Positions 31,909-40,402 of a stretch of DNA of 46,329 nt are shown here, one piece after another. The notes under the pieces were generated by a model that worked only from the letters and a program-made list of their open reading frames with translations, searched no databases and was not told where the DNA came from. Every line of letters starts with the position of its first letter. Position 1 is the first letter of the stretch. Location: positions 1-46,329 of the forward strand of contig JBBSWB010000018.1 of NCBI GenBank assembly GCA_038046465.1, written 5' to 3'. A program made the position numbers and the translations under genes. Source of the DNA: JBBSWB01 sp038046465. GTDB taxonomy: Archaea; Nanobdellota; Nanobdellia; Woesearchaeales; GW2011-AR9.

Positions 31909-32424
31909 ATGGTAAAAAAATATGTACTCACCGGCGGACCGGGAACGGGAAAAAGCAGTATTGTGCTGGCTTTGGAAGCTAGAGGTGAATATATTATTCG
32001 CGAAGCTGCTGAAGACCGCATCAAATTAAAACAAGCTATGGGAGTACGGGAGCCGTGGGCCGAGCCTGAATTTCAGGACGGCATCCTGGCTTTGCAACTG
32101 CAACGAGAAACTAGGATACCCGAAAGCGTTGGACGGGTTTTCCTCGACCGGGGATTGTATGATGGATTGGCGTATGTATTGGAAGGAACACCAATTTACC
32201 AACGAATATTACGGGAAGCTCGATTAGCACACTACGATAAAATCTTTTTAGTAGAACAATTAGGGGTTACCAAAAAAACTGTGGTCAGAAAGGAAAACCA
32301 TGACGAAGCTTTGGCCTTAGGGAAAAAACTGGAAGCAATCTATCGGCGAGCAGAATATCCTTTGGTTAGAATAGAAATGGGAACAGTGGAAGAAAGGGTA
32401 CAACAAATACTTGAACAAATTTGA
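31909..32424 (+). CDS. P-loop kinase of the NadR/AAA_28 type
   Basis: The 171-residue protein has a Walker A GGPGTGKS at residues 9-16, the segment FLDRGLYDGLAYV (DRG motif of nucleoside or nucleotide kinases), and a lid-like region DEALALGKKLEAIYRRAEYP. This layout is that of the AAA_28 family, which includes the ribosylnicotinamide kinase domain of NadR. The substrate is not known. It begins 13 bases after the barrel-like gene in the same operon. A link to NAD metabolism with the ART-like gene upstream is attractive but speculative. Confidence 0.75.
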   Translation: MVKKYVLTGGPGTGKSSIVLALEARGEYIIREAAEDRIKLKQAMGVREPWAEPEFQDGILALQLQRETRIPESVGRVFLDRGLYDGLAYVLEGTPIYQRILREARLAHYDKIFLVEQLGVTKKTVVRKENHDEALALGKKLEAIYRRAEYPLVRIEMGTVEERVQQILEQI

Positions 32425-32438
32425 TGGGGGAAATAAAC

Positions 32439-32831
32439 ATGAAAAAACAAAATTTGAACGTAGGCGATTTGGTTTCCGGAATTCTTTCTGGAGAACTTAA
32501 AGTAGTAACCGTAGATTGTAATTATCCGATACAGGATGAAGCTAGACATTTAATTAGGGTTGCCAATCTGAAATCTTTGATAAAGACTTACCAACAATTC
32601 TCCTCAGCAGCTATGAGTGATGCGCGCATTAATCCTTGGAGCGGGAAATTAACAATTTACCGTTGTGTCGGCTATCAGTTTTCTTCAAACGGGGAGATGC
32701 TAAAATTCTCCGGAGAATTATTGGATCGGTGCAGACACTCGCCCTTTGAGTTTGAACGCTGCGGGTCAGCATTGGAGAAGGAAGTTGTTGCTTTACGAGA
32801 CTTAGGCAATTATTTGATTATAAAGAACTGA
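32439..32831 (+). CDS. Hypothetical protein, last gene of the palindrome-controlled operon
   Basis: The 130-residue protein starts at the ATG at 32439, after a GGGGG site that overlaps the end of the kinase gene. It has a beta-rich N-terminal part (VGDLVSGILSGELKVVTVDC) and several cysteines without a clear metal motif. Codon use is back to the AT-rich style of the window. No function is assigned. Confidence 0.5.
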   Translation: MKKQNLNVGDLVSGILSGELKVVTVDCNYPIQDEARHLIRVANLKSLIKTYQQFSSAAMSDARINPWSGKLTIYRCVGYQFSSNGEMLKFSGELLDRCRHSPFEFERCGSALEKEVVALRDLGNYLIIKN

Positions 32832-32933
32832 GTGGTTGCGATTAAAGCAGAAAAAAAGCCTTAAATAGGACCTTCTTTATTTTTGTAAGCAATTTTTTAA
32901 AATTTTACTTTAATTTACTAAAAATAGCCGCAA

Positions 32934-32987
32934 CCTTTATAAACCCCCGCGGCCTCTAAAAATTGCTAATTTATCGTCGATAAATTA
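32934..32987 (+). promoter_or_regulatory. gyrA promoter with palindrome at the predicted start site
   Basis: CCTTTATAAACC (32934-32945) is the TATA box. About 26 bases further lies a perfect palindrome at 32967-32987, TAATTTATCG-T-CGATAAATTA, with 10-bp arms. It covers the predicted transcription start and could be an operator or a hairpin at the 5' end of the mRNA. Confidence 0.55.
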
Positions 32988-33019
32988 AAATTAAACCAAA
33001 TTATTTTATAGTGGAAAAA

Positions 33020-35506
33020 ATGCCCCCAACTGAAACTCAAAATCCGGAAGAGAATACTCTTAGAATTAAGCCTCGAGTTATCGAAAAAGAGATGCAGGAA
33101 GCATACGTTAATTATGCTATGTCGGTAATCGTGGGCCGGGCTCTGCCTGATGTTAGAGATGGCTTAAAACCAGTTCACCGCAGAATTTTATATGCTATGT
33201 ATGATTTAGGCATGCTGCATAATAAGCCGTTTAAGAAATGTGCCAGAATTGTGGGGGAAGTTCTAGGTAAATACCACCCCCATGGAGATACCGCCGTATA
33301 CGATGCTTTAGTGCGTATGGCTCAAGATTTTTCTTTATTACACCCTTTGATTAAAGGGCAGGGTAATTTTGGCAGTATTGATGGGGATAATGCGGCAGCC
33401 ATGAGGTATACCGAGGCAAAATTAAACAAGTTAGCCGAAGAAATGCTGAAAGATATTGAAAAAAATACCGTTGACTTTAAAGACAATTTTGACGGCAGCT
33501 TAAAAGAACCTGCTGTTTTACCCAGTAAATTCCCTAATTTATTAGTTAATGGTTCTTCTGGAATTGCCGTTGGTATGGCTACTAATATTCCGCCCCACAA
33601 CGTTAATGAAATTTGTGACGGAATTATCGCTACGATTGATAATCCTGCAATCACTACTTCAGAATTGATGACCATAATTCCTGCACCTGATTTTCCTACG
33701 GGGGGAGAAATTTCCTGCGGGAACGCCTTGATATATGCTTATGAAAAAGGCCGAGGTAAAATTACTATTAAGAGTGTAGTAGAATTTGAAGAGGATAAAA
33801 TAATTGTTAAAGAGATTCCCTACCAAGTAAACAAATCTGAATTGATTGAACAGATTGCTGTGTTAGTTAAGGATAAAAAAATCTTGGGTATTCGCGGCCT
33901 TAATGATGAATCAGACCGAGAAGGAATTCGTATCGTCATCGACTTAAAAAAAGATACTGATGCCGAAGTAGTTTTAAATCAACTGTATAAATTCAGCCGC
34001 TTAAAACTCTCTTTTGGAATCAATCTTCTGGCTTTAGTAAATAACCAACCTAAGACTCTCGGTTTAAAAGAATTGTTAACACACCACATCACCCATCGTA
34101 AAGAAATTATTATCAAAAGAACCACCTACGACTTAGGACAGGCCCAGGAGCGAATTCACATTTTAGATGGTTTATTGACTGCTTTGATTAATATTGATGA
34201 AATTGTACCGGGGATTAAACGAAGTAAAACTGTCGACGAAGCTAAAGAATTTTTGATGGGTACTTATTCTTTATCGGAATTACAGGCCAAGGCTATTTTA
34301 GAAATGAAGTTACAAAAATTAGCCTCCTTAGAGCAGCAAAAAATCAAAGATGAGCACACTGAATTGCTGGAAAAAATAAAATTATTCCAAGAAATTCTTT
34401 CCTCTGAACAGAAAGTGTTTGCTTTAATTAAAGAGGAGACTAAAGAAATAAAAGAAAATTACGGGTGTGAAAGAAGGTCCAAAATTGTCGAAGGGGAATA
34501 TGAAGATATAGATATGGAAGAATTAATCCAAGAAGAAACGGTGGTTGTAACCATGACTAATTCAGGTTATATTAAACGCCTTTCTTTAGATACCTATAAA
34601 ACCCAAAAACGGGGCGGTAAAGGAGTAAAAGCAGCCGGCATGAAAGATGAAGATTTTGTTGAACGCTTATATGTTACTTCAACCCACGCTTATTTATTAT
34701 TCTTTACGGATAAAGGCCAAGTGTATTGGTTAAAAGTATATCAACTTCCCGAAGGAAGCCGACAGGCTAAAGGACAACATATTTCCAATCTTCTGGAAAA
34801 AGAAAAAGATGAAAAGATAACTGCTATTATTCCGGTTAATGATTTTAAAGAAGGCTATTTATTTATGGCTACTCAGAAGGGCACGGTTAAAAAAACTCAG
34901 TTGGAAGAATTTTCCCATCTTCGCAAAGGAGGTATCCGAGCCATCAGTTTAGATCCCGGAGATAATTTAGTTGGAGTTAAACATACTGCCGGAGATAAAG
35001 AGATTATTTTAGCAACTAAACATGGGCAGGCTAACCGTTTTAAGGAAAGTGATGTTCGCTCCATGGGCAGAGTGGCATATGGGGTAAGGGGAATTAGGTT
35101 GGCTGCTGGCGATGAAGTTATTGGTATGCTGGCTGCAGAAGAGAACCTAGGCATTTTAACCGTTACAGAAAAAGGTTATGGAAAAAGAACGCCTGTTTCG
35201 GAATATCGTCTCTGCAACCGCGGGGGTAAAGGAGTTACTAATATCAAGATCACTGAAAAAAATGGCCCAGTTAAAGCAGTAATGTTAGTTGATGGCAAAG
35301 AAGAAATCATGCTCGTTTCTAAATTTGGAATTGGTATCAGAATGAAATGTACTGATATTTCTGTCATAGGCCGGGCTACCCAGGGGGTTAGGGTAATGCG
35401 TCTTGACGATGGTGATGCATTAGCTGCAGCGGCTAAAATTGTTTTTGATGAAGAGGAAAATAACTCGGAGAGCAGCATTAATGTTCCGACGGGTAATCCA
35501 GAATGA
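33020..35506 (+). CDS. gyrA: DNA gyrase subunit A
   Basis: The protein of 828 residues carries the breakage-reunion domain start (EAYVNYAMSVIVGRALPDVR), the active-site tyrosine in AAMRYTEAKL (about Y130), and a C-terminal domain of six pinwheel blades. The gyrase-specific GyrA box is QKRGGKG, which separates it from topoisomerase IV. With GyrB, which is not in the window, it introduces negative supercoils. Bacterial-type gyrase was acquired by several archaeal lineages. A GTG three codons upstream (33011) is an alternative start. Its stop overlaps the next gene (ATGA). Confidence 0.94.
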   Translation: MPPTETQNPEENTLRIKPRVIEKEMQEAYVNYAMSVIVGRALPDVRDGLKPVHRRILYAMYDLGMLHNKPFKKCARIVGEVLGKYHPHGDTAVYDALVRMAQDFSLLHPLIKGQGNFGSIDGDNAAAMRYTEAKLNKLAEEMLKDIEKNTVDFKDNFDGSLKEPAVLPSKFPNLLVNGSSGIAVGMATNIPPHNVNEICDGIIATIDNPAITTSELMTIIPAPDFPTGGEISCGNALIYAYEKGRGKITIKSVVEFEEDKIIVKEIPYQVNKSELIEQIAVLVKDKKILGIRGLNDESDREGIRIVIDLKKDTDAEVVLNQLYKFSRLKLSFGINLLALVNNQPKTLGLKELLTHHITHRKEIIIKRTTYDLGQAQERIHILDGLLTALINIDEIVPGIKRSKTVDEAKEFLMGTYSLSELQAKAILEMKLQKLASLEQQKIKDEHTELLEKIKLFQEILSSEQKVFALIKEETKEIKENYGCERRSKIVEGEYEDIDMEELIQEETVVVTMTNSGYIKRLSLDTYKTQKRGGKGVKAAGMKDEDFVERLYVTSTHAYLLFFTDKGQVYWLKVYQLPEGSRQAKGQHISNLLEKEKDEKITAIIPVNDFKEGYLFMATQKGTVKKTQLEEFSHLRKGGIRAISLDPGDNLVGVKHTAGDKEIILATKHGQANRFKESDVRSMGRVAYGVRGIRLAAGDEVIGMLAAEENLGILTVTEKGYGKRTPVSEYRLCNRGGKGVTNIKITEKNGPVKAVMLVDGKEEIMLVSKFGIGIRMKCTDISVIGRATQGVRVMRLDDGDALAAAAKIVFDEEENNSESSINVPTGNPE

Positions 35507-36594
35507 AAATATTTCTTTTAGTCAATCCCGGCCTTGAAAAAATCTGTCAGGAAGAAATCAAAGAATTACTGGGCGCTACGGTAAGCGCCAGGATCATCAC
35601 TAATCCTGCTGTTTTAGAAATAGAAGCAGAAAATAAAGACATTTTGACTTTGATTTATCGGCTACAGGCGGTTAGAAGAGTTTTAATCTCTTTAGGAAAA
35701 TTTAAAACTATTACTGAATCCTTAAAATTAAATTCGTTAAATTGGGCAGATTTTTTTTCTTCGGGGCTTTCATTTAAAGTAGAGGTAGAAAATGTTAAAG
35801 GGCAGGAAAACCGAGAAGAACTAGCTAAAAAAGTTGCCGGTAAAGTTTTTACGGAATTAAATAATCTAAAATTAGCGCCCAAATTAGAGATGAAAAAACC
35901 AGATGTTTTAATTAATGTTTATTTTAATAATCAAGAATATTTTGTCGGAATAGACTTTGCCGGAGTAGAATTACATACTCGAGAATACCGCGTTTTTCCT
36001 CATTCTGCTTCGTTCAAAGGCGATTTTGCGTATGCTTTTGTCCGCAAAAGCGGTTTTAAACCGGAACATAAATTATTGGTCGGGTTTGTTAAAGACGGTA
36101 CTTTAGCTATTGAAGCAGCTCTTTATGCATATCAGTTGCCGGTGCACCGTCCGCAAGAAAAATCTTTTTCTTTTTTTAAATTTCCAGCATTTAATCAAAA
36201 GAAGTTTACTGATACGGCCCCTAATTCAAAACCAACCACAATTTTTGCCTTCGATGAATCTCAGCAGAACCTGATTGCCGCTAGAAAAAATTCCCAGTTG
36301 GCAGGCACAGTTAAATACATTAATTTTCATAAAATGGCTTTGGACGAACTAGATGTAAAATTCAATCCGGAAGAATTCGATCAGCTTATTTTTCAAATAA
36401 CTACCAAAGACGAAGAAAAATTAAATGAAATTTATTACCAAGCCAATTATGTTCTTAAGTCTAAAGGAACTTTATTATTAATCGCTCGGCCTAATTGGGA
36501 GATTTCTATTTCCAGTAAATTTAAATTGGTTATCAAAGAAGAAATTCTGCGGGGCGGAAGTATACATAAACTATGGTTGTTGAAAAAAAAATAA
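35503..36594 (+). CDS. THUMP-domain RNA methyltransferase homologue, degenerate catalytic motifs
   Basis: The first 160 residues form an N-terminal ferredoxin-like and THUMP module, typical of Trm14/RlmL proteins, with HTREYRVFPHSASFKGDFAYA at its end. The Rossmann half keeps the outline (LLVGFVKDGTLAIEAAL at 191-207, FAFDE, KSKGTLLLIA) but has lost the DPxCGSG glycine-rich loop and the NPPYG motif, which is replaced by DQLIFQITT. It may bind tRNA without methylating it. It is coupled to gyrA upstream by ATGA and overlaps the dus gene downstream. Confidence 0.72.
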   Translation: MKIFLLVNPGLEKICQEEIKELLGATVSARIITNPAVLEIEAENKDILTLIYRLQAVRRVLISLGKFKTITESLKLNSLNWADFFSSGLSFKVEVENVKGQENREELAKKVAGKVFTELNNLKLAPKLEMKKPDVLINVYFNNQEYFVGIDFAGVELHTREYRVFPHSASFKGDFAYAFVRKSGFKPEHKLLVGFVKDGTLAIEAALYAYQLPVHRPQEKSFSFFKFPAFNQKKFTDTAPNSKPTTIFAFDESQQNLIAARKNSQLAGTVKYINFHKMALDELDVKFNPEEFDQLIFQITTKDEEKLNEIYYQANYVLKSKGTLLLIARPNWEISISSKFKLVIKEEILRGGSIHKLWLLKKK

Positions 36595-37625
36595 AAACAT
36601 CTGAGAGAAACTTACCTGATTTTCCTAGCAAAGTTTTTTTAGCGCCCATGGCGGGGATTAATGATCCGGCTTTTAGATTGATCTGTAAACAGTTAGGTGC
36701 CGGGTTAGTGGTTACTGAACTTACCAGTATTCATGCTTTAGTTGCTAAAGACAAACAGTTTAAACAAGTACTGGTTAAACCGTTAAATGAAAAAAAGGGT
36801 AAGAAAGGCAAAAATAGTGAAAAAAGTAAACCAAAAACCATCGCCGATTTTATGCAATTTTCTGAACAAGAACGCCCCATCTCTATCCAATTATTTGGTT
36901 CGGATTTACTACAGCTTAAAAAAGCGGTAAAAATTGTTTCGCCTTACTTTGACCTTATTGATTATAATTTAGGTTGTCCTGCACCGCATATTACTGAGCA
37001 AATGGCTGGAGCAGCGTTGTTGCAGGAACCGGAACTAACCAGAAAAATTTTTAGAACCTTGGTACAAAATTCTACTAAACCTATTACTCTAAAAATGCGT
37101 GCCGGCGTTAATAAGCCAGATAAATTTTTAGAAATTGCTAAAATTGCTGAAGAAGAAGGAATTAGCATGATTGCTTTGCATCCCCGGACAGTCCAACAAG
37201 GCTATGCTGGAAAAGCCGACTGGGATTTAATTCGGCAATTGAAAGAAAAGGTTTCCGTTCCAGTCGTAGGCAACGGAGATATTGAAACACCAGAAGATGC
37301 TGCCAGGATGTTTAAGGAAACCGGCTGTGATTATGTAATGGTGGGCCGGGCGGCTTCTAGAAATCCTTTTATCTTTAAACAGATTAAAGCGTATTTAAGA
37401 ACAGGTAAATATACAGAGATTACTCTGAAAGAAAAATTAAAGCTTTTTTTTAAATATCTGCGCCAAGCTAAAAAATATAATCTTAAATTTGTTAATCTAA
37501 AACGGCAGGCGATGAATTTTACCAAAGGCGGGGCAGGAACTAAAAAATTACGCCTGGAAATCGGCAAAGCTAAGACTATTTTAGAGTTGAATCGCCTTCT
37601 TAAGGAATACTGCGCCCAACTATAG
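36573..37625 (+). CDS. dus: tRNA-dihydrouridine synthase
   Basis: This FMN enzyme reduces uridine to dihydrouridine in tRNA. It has FLAPMAGINDPAFR at the start, the catalytic Cys135 in YNLGCPAPHI, KMRAGV, HPRTVQQGY and a C-terminal helical RNA-binding domain. A lysine-rich insertion lies at about 70-90. At 350 residues the length is normal. It overlaps the THUMP-protein gene by 22 bases, which suggests coordinated production of two tRNA-binding proteins. Confidence 0.92.
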   Translation: MVVEKKIKTSERNLPDFPSKVFLAPMAGINDPAFRLICKQLGAGLVVTELTSIHALVAKDKQFKQVLVKPLNEKKGKKGKNSEKSKPKTIADFMQFSEQERPISIQLFGSDLLQLKKAVKIVSPYFDLIDYNLGCPAPHITEQMAGAALLQEPELTRKIFRTLVQNSTKPITLKMRAGVNKPDKFLEIAKIAEEEGISMIALHPRTVQQGYAGKADWDLIRQLKEKVSVPVVGNGDIETPEDAARMFKETGCDYVMVGRAASRNPFIFKQIKAYLRTGKYTEITLKEKLKLFFKYLRQAKKYNLKFVNLKRQAMNFTKGGAGTKKLRLEIGKAKTILELNRLLKEYCAQL

Positions 37626-37664
37626 ACCAATATTTTTATATACTAATTTATACTTACTCCCCGT

Positions 37665-38402
37665 ATGGTTAATTTTCCAGAATTGCAAGCTCGGATAAAA
37701 GATTATTTTCGCTTTAATAAAAAAGAAGTAGTCGGGTTATCTTTTGCTATTGTAATAACTGCGTTAATTTTTTCTTTCCGGGATTGGGGAGAAGAACAAT
37801 TTAATTTGCTGATCGGGCTTAAAAATTTATTTTTAGTTTTGATTCTAGTAGTTTTTAGTTTTATCTTTAGGTTTTCTTGCCAGAAAATCCATGCTTTAAA
37901 AGAAGGGTACACTGCTGAATTTAAAATATGGTGGGCCGGGTTATTGATTGCTTTAGTCGTAGCCGTAATCAGCAATGGAAAAATACCTCTAGTTTTAGTT
38001 GGGGTAGTGGCTACTTCATTAATGGTCCGGCAAAGATTAGGGGAATTTAGATATGGATATTCTCATTTTCAGAATGCACTTATTTCTTTATGGGGGATAT
38101 TAGGAAATTTACTTGCTGCGATAGTATTTGCTATCGGTCTTTATTTTTTTCCCGAAAATTTCTTTTTTGGAAAAGGATTAGAGCTTAATTTAATCATGGC
38201 TTTTTGTTCCCTGCTTCCCGTACCTTACTTAGAAGGATTACAAATTTATTTTGGTTCTTACAAGCTGTATTTGGTTACCATCTTAATTGTATTTTTAGTT
38301 GCAGCCTTGCTAGTTACCCAAACTACTGCTGGATTAATCATCGCTATTGTTGCCGCTTCTCTTAGTGGCATCTTTTTTATGCTTAAAAGCTCGGAGAAGT
38401 AA
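37665..38402 (+). CDS. Site-2 protease (M50)-like membrane protein, apparently inactive
   Basis: The 245-residue protein has about six hydrophobic segments. The position of the zinc motif HExxH reads CQKIH (residues 72-76): the first His is Cys and the catalytic Glu is Gln, while the last His is kept. The second motif reads LLPVPYLEG where active M50 proteases have NxxPxxxLDG. The surrounding layout (GYTAEFKIWWAG) resembles M50. It may be a pseudoprotease with a binding or assembly role. Two small genes follow at once, probably in one operon. Confidence 0.6.
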   Translation: MVNFPELQARIKDYFRFNKKEVVGLSFAIVITALIFSFRDWGEEQFNLLIGLKNLFLVLILVVFSFIFRFSCQKIHALKEGYTAEFKIWWAGLLIALVVAVISNGKIPLVLVGVVATSLMVRQRLGEFRYGYSHFQNALISLWGILGNLLAAIVFAIGLYFFPENFFFGKGLELNLIMAFCSLLPVPYLEGLQIYFGSYKLYLVTILIVFLVAALLVTQTTAGLIIAIVAASLSGIFFMLKSSEK

Positions 38403-38403
38403 A

Positions 38404-38745
38404 ATGATGAAATTAGACGAACAATGGGTTGAAATTTTAACCCTCTTTTTTTTAGTGTTAGGTTTTGTTATTTCTGTTTTGATGCAAAATAGCTTTTTAA
38501 GTTATGTGGTCATCTTTTTGGCCGGATTTCTGGCGGGAAGAATCTATTACATTAAACATCGAAAAGAACCGGTGTTGCCTTTTGTGTTGATGATGATTGG
38601 CTTCTTGATTGGTTATGTAACGGCTAGTTTCTGGGCTAATAGAATAGTTGTTTTAGTCTTATTTGCGCTTGCTTTTATTATTTCTTATTATCTACATTTG
38701 AAAAAATTTTTAACAATATTTAAAAGTGAGGACTTTATTAGGTAA
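38404..38745 (+). CDS. Small four-helix membrane protein
   Basis: The 113-residue protein has four predicted transmembrane helices (about residues 10-26, 29-45, 57-76 and 78-97) and no polar motif of note. Its ATG follows the previous stop by one base, so the longer in-frame extension inside the M50-like gene is not used. It may act with the M50-like protein. Confidence 0.6.
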   Translation: MMKLDEQWVEILTLFFLVLGFVISVLMQNSFLSYVVIFLAGFLAGRIYYIKHRKEPVLPFVLMMIGFLIGYVTASFWANRIVVLVLFALAFIISYYLHLKKFLTIFKSEDFIR

Positions 38746-38751
38746 GTTAAT

Positions 38752-39042
38752 ATGAAATATAAAGCTAAAAGCGTGGTGGTTAGCCGAAAACCTAACCATG
38801 ATGATGAAGAGACCTGGTCTGCATTTATAGGGCTGTTTAATGAAAATAATCCCCATCTGAAAGCAAAAATTCCTTTTAAGATTATTGAAATTCCTTTAGT
38901 AGAAAAAGTGCGGGTTAAAGAATTAAGAAATATTTCTTTTTATTTACAGGGAAACGATTTAGTAATCAACAATTTAAAAGAAATAAATATTGATACTAAA
39001 GATAAAATTGTTACTTTAACCGGTAAGCAGGAATTACCTTAA
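38752..39042 (+). CDS. Hypothetical small protein
   Basis: The 96-residue protein starts six bases after the membrane protein gene. It has a basic N-terminus and alternating strands (FKIIEIPLVEKVRVKELRN, ISFYLQGNDLVINNL). No membrane segment or known domain is seen. Operon position suggests a partner of the preceding membrane proteins. Confidence 0.55.
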   Translation: MKYKAKSVVVSRKPNHDDEETWSAFIGLFNENNPHLKAKIPFKIIEIPLVEKVRVKELRNISFYLQGNDLVINNLKEINIDTKDKIVTLTGKQELP

Positions 39043-39147
39043 TCTTTTCTTAAAAAGGCGTTAAAACTATTCACCTTAAAGTATATACTTCTATATAACA
39101 AGAAATATATATTGGATTATCTTTCTAGCTAATTAGGTGGTTTTAAA

Positions 39148-39441
39148 ATTAAGCATGACGCTTATGTAAAAAGCCTGTGTGATATAATCCGTTCTGATTA
39201 CGACTGGCTATCTACTAATGTGGTGCTCTGTTCTAAAAAGAAAAGAAGAATTCTCGCCGAGATAGATGTTTTAGCGGTTAAAGAAGGCCAGGTAGATGTT
39301 TATGAAGTGAAATGCAGTAACCGCATTATTAAAGCCAAAAAACAGCTAAAGCGGATTAAACGATTAATGCCCGATGTTGATCAAACTTTCTTTTTTTGCG
39401 GGGATTCCGGTTTAATTCAAAGAATAAATGAAGAGGAATAA
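39148..39441 (+). CDS. PD-(D/E)XK nuclease-like protein, possible ATT start
   Basis: The protein contains the core AEIDVLAVKEGQVDVYEVKC, with D and E-x-K in the order of the PD-(D/E)XK fold, followed by a helix with KKQLKRIKR. An upstream segment, IKHDAYVKSLCDIIRSDYDW, is in frame and typical of the fold's first helix, but no ATG, GTG or TTG precedes it. The Shine-Dalgarno-like AGGTGG at 39135-39140 is seven bases before an ATT at 39148. The alternative start is GTG at 39220, which would remove the first helix. The substrate is unknown. Confidence 0.6.
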   Translation: MKHDAYVKSLCDIIRSDYDWLSTNVVLCSKKKRRILAEIDVLAVKEGQVDVYEVKCSNRIIKAKKQLKRIKRLMPDVDQTFFFCGDSGLIQRINEEE

Positions 39442-39486
39442 ATTATTCTATTAATTTAAGATATAAAAATAACTAATTTTAACTAA

Positions 39487-39804
39487 TTAATATCCTGCTG
39501 GATTTGGAAATTGGGTGTGTGGGAAACTGGCTTGATATTTTCCGTCATTTCTACACCACCATTGTTCAGAACGATCATAACCGTTAGCGGCGAGTAATTG
39601 GTTCCTTTGCTGTACGATAGCGTCTAATTCACCATCATAGATATTATGATTTGATTTCCGTTCGCAACTGTTGATAAACTCTTTCTTTAAATTTATAATT
39701 TCAGGAGTGATATCGTTGTAATCAGCTTTTTTACAGCCAGATAAAAGAGTACCTAGCGTTAATGCAGTCACAGTAATCAGTTGGTTAAGTTTAGTTGTGT
39801 TCAT
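39487..39804 (-). CDS. Small lipoprotein
   Basis: The 105-residue protein has a signal sequence ending in the lipobox LLSGC, so the Cys is probably lipidated and the protein held on the outer face of the membrane. The mature part is short, with Cys and Trp pairs. I chose the ATG at 39804, which follows a GAGGGG site. It is 13 bases downstream of a second lipoprotein gene. Confidence 0.65.
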   Translation of the reverse strand: MNTTKLNQLITVTALTLGTLLSGCKKADYNDITPEIINLKKEFINSCERKSNHNIYDGELDAIVQQRNQLLAANGYDRSEQWWCRNDGKYQASFPHTQFPNPAGY

Positions 39805-39817
39805 GTTTTCCCCTCTT

Positions 39818-40264
39818 TTATTCAATCCGATTTTTTGGACAAACCAAGGCTTGTTCTAATTTTAGTTCCAAATCAAATAGCTTAATATCTTCTTTTAATG
39901 CTGTTAAATCTTGCCGAGTGTATAGTTTTTCTCCGCTATAAGCGTAATCTAAGGTATTATCACAGCCAGTGTCAACATAGATCATTTCAGGAAATTCTGT
40001 TAATATTTTTAATCGGCATATGTGTGCATTATCTCTTACGCTATATGTTGCCGGAATTTCCGGTGTTCCTGCATAATAATCCCCATTTTTTAGCTCAACT
40101 TTGTCGCAAACATGATAAAAATCATAGATTGGTAATTCTTGTTGTGGGCCTATTTTCACTACGATTGGCGCAGTTGTAACTGTTACTGGTTTTTGACCAT
40201 ATTTATATGCACATCCAGTAGTCAAAGCTGCAGTTAATAATCCTAATAGTATGTGTTGTTTCAT
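39818..40264 (-). CDS. Lipoprotein
   Basis: The 148-residue protein starts MKQHILLGLLTAALTTGC, a signal peptide with a lipobox (LTTGC). The mature region has several cysteines and a beta-rich first part followed by a helical acidic C-terminus. It forms a two-gene unit with the lipoprotein downstream. A GAGG site precedes the ATG. No enzyme motif is visible. Confidence 0.65.
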   Translation of the reverse strand: MKQHILLGLLTAALTTGCAYKYGQKPVTVTTAPIVVKIGPQQELPIYDFYHVCDKVELKNGDYYAGTPEIPATYSVRDNAHICRLKILTEFPEMIYVDTGCDNTLDYAYSGEKLYTRQDLTALKEDIKLFDLELKLEQALVCPKNRIE

Positions 40265-40402
40265 TGTAAACCTCGATTTTAGCTTTAAATTGGGTAGTCT
40301 ATACCTCTTTATAAATCTTTCGTTGATTTTATCATTATTAAGTAGTGACCACTATTTTGAGCATAATAAAGCTATTTTAATTAAAAATAAAGAAAAAATT
40401 AC

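Noticed and set aside
32439..32831. Zinc-binding role for the cysteines of the last cassette gene
   Set aside because: The cysteines are scattered and do not form CxxC pairs.
34897..35478. Antisense reading frames of 85-100 codons within gyrA
   Set aside because: They lie fully inside a strongly supported gene on the other strand, have no promoter or ribosome site and give repetitive, low-information protein.
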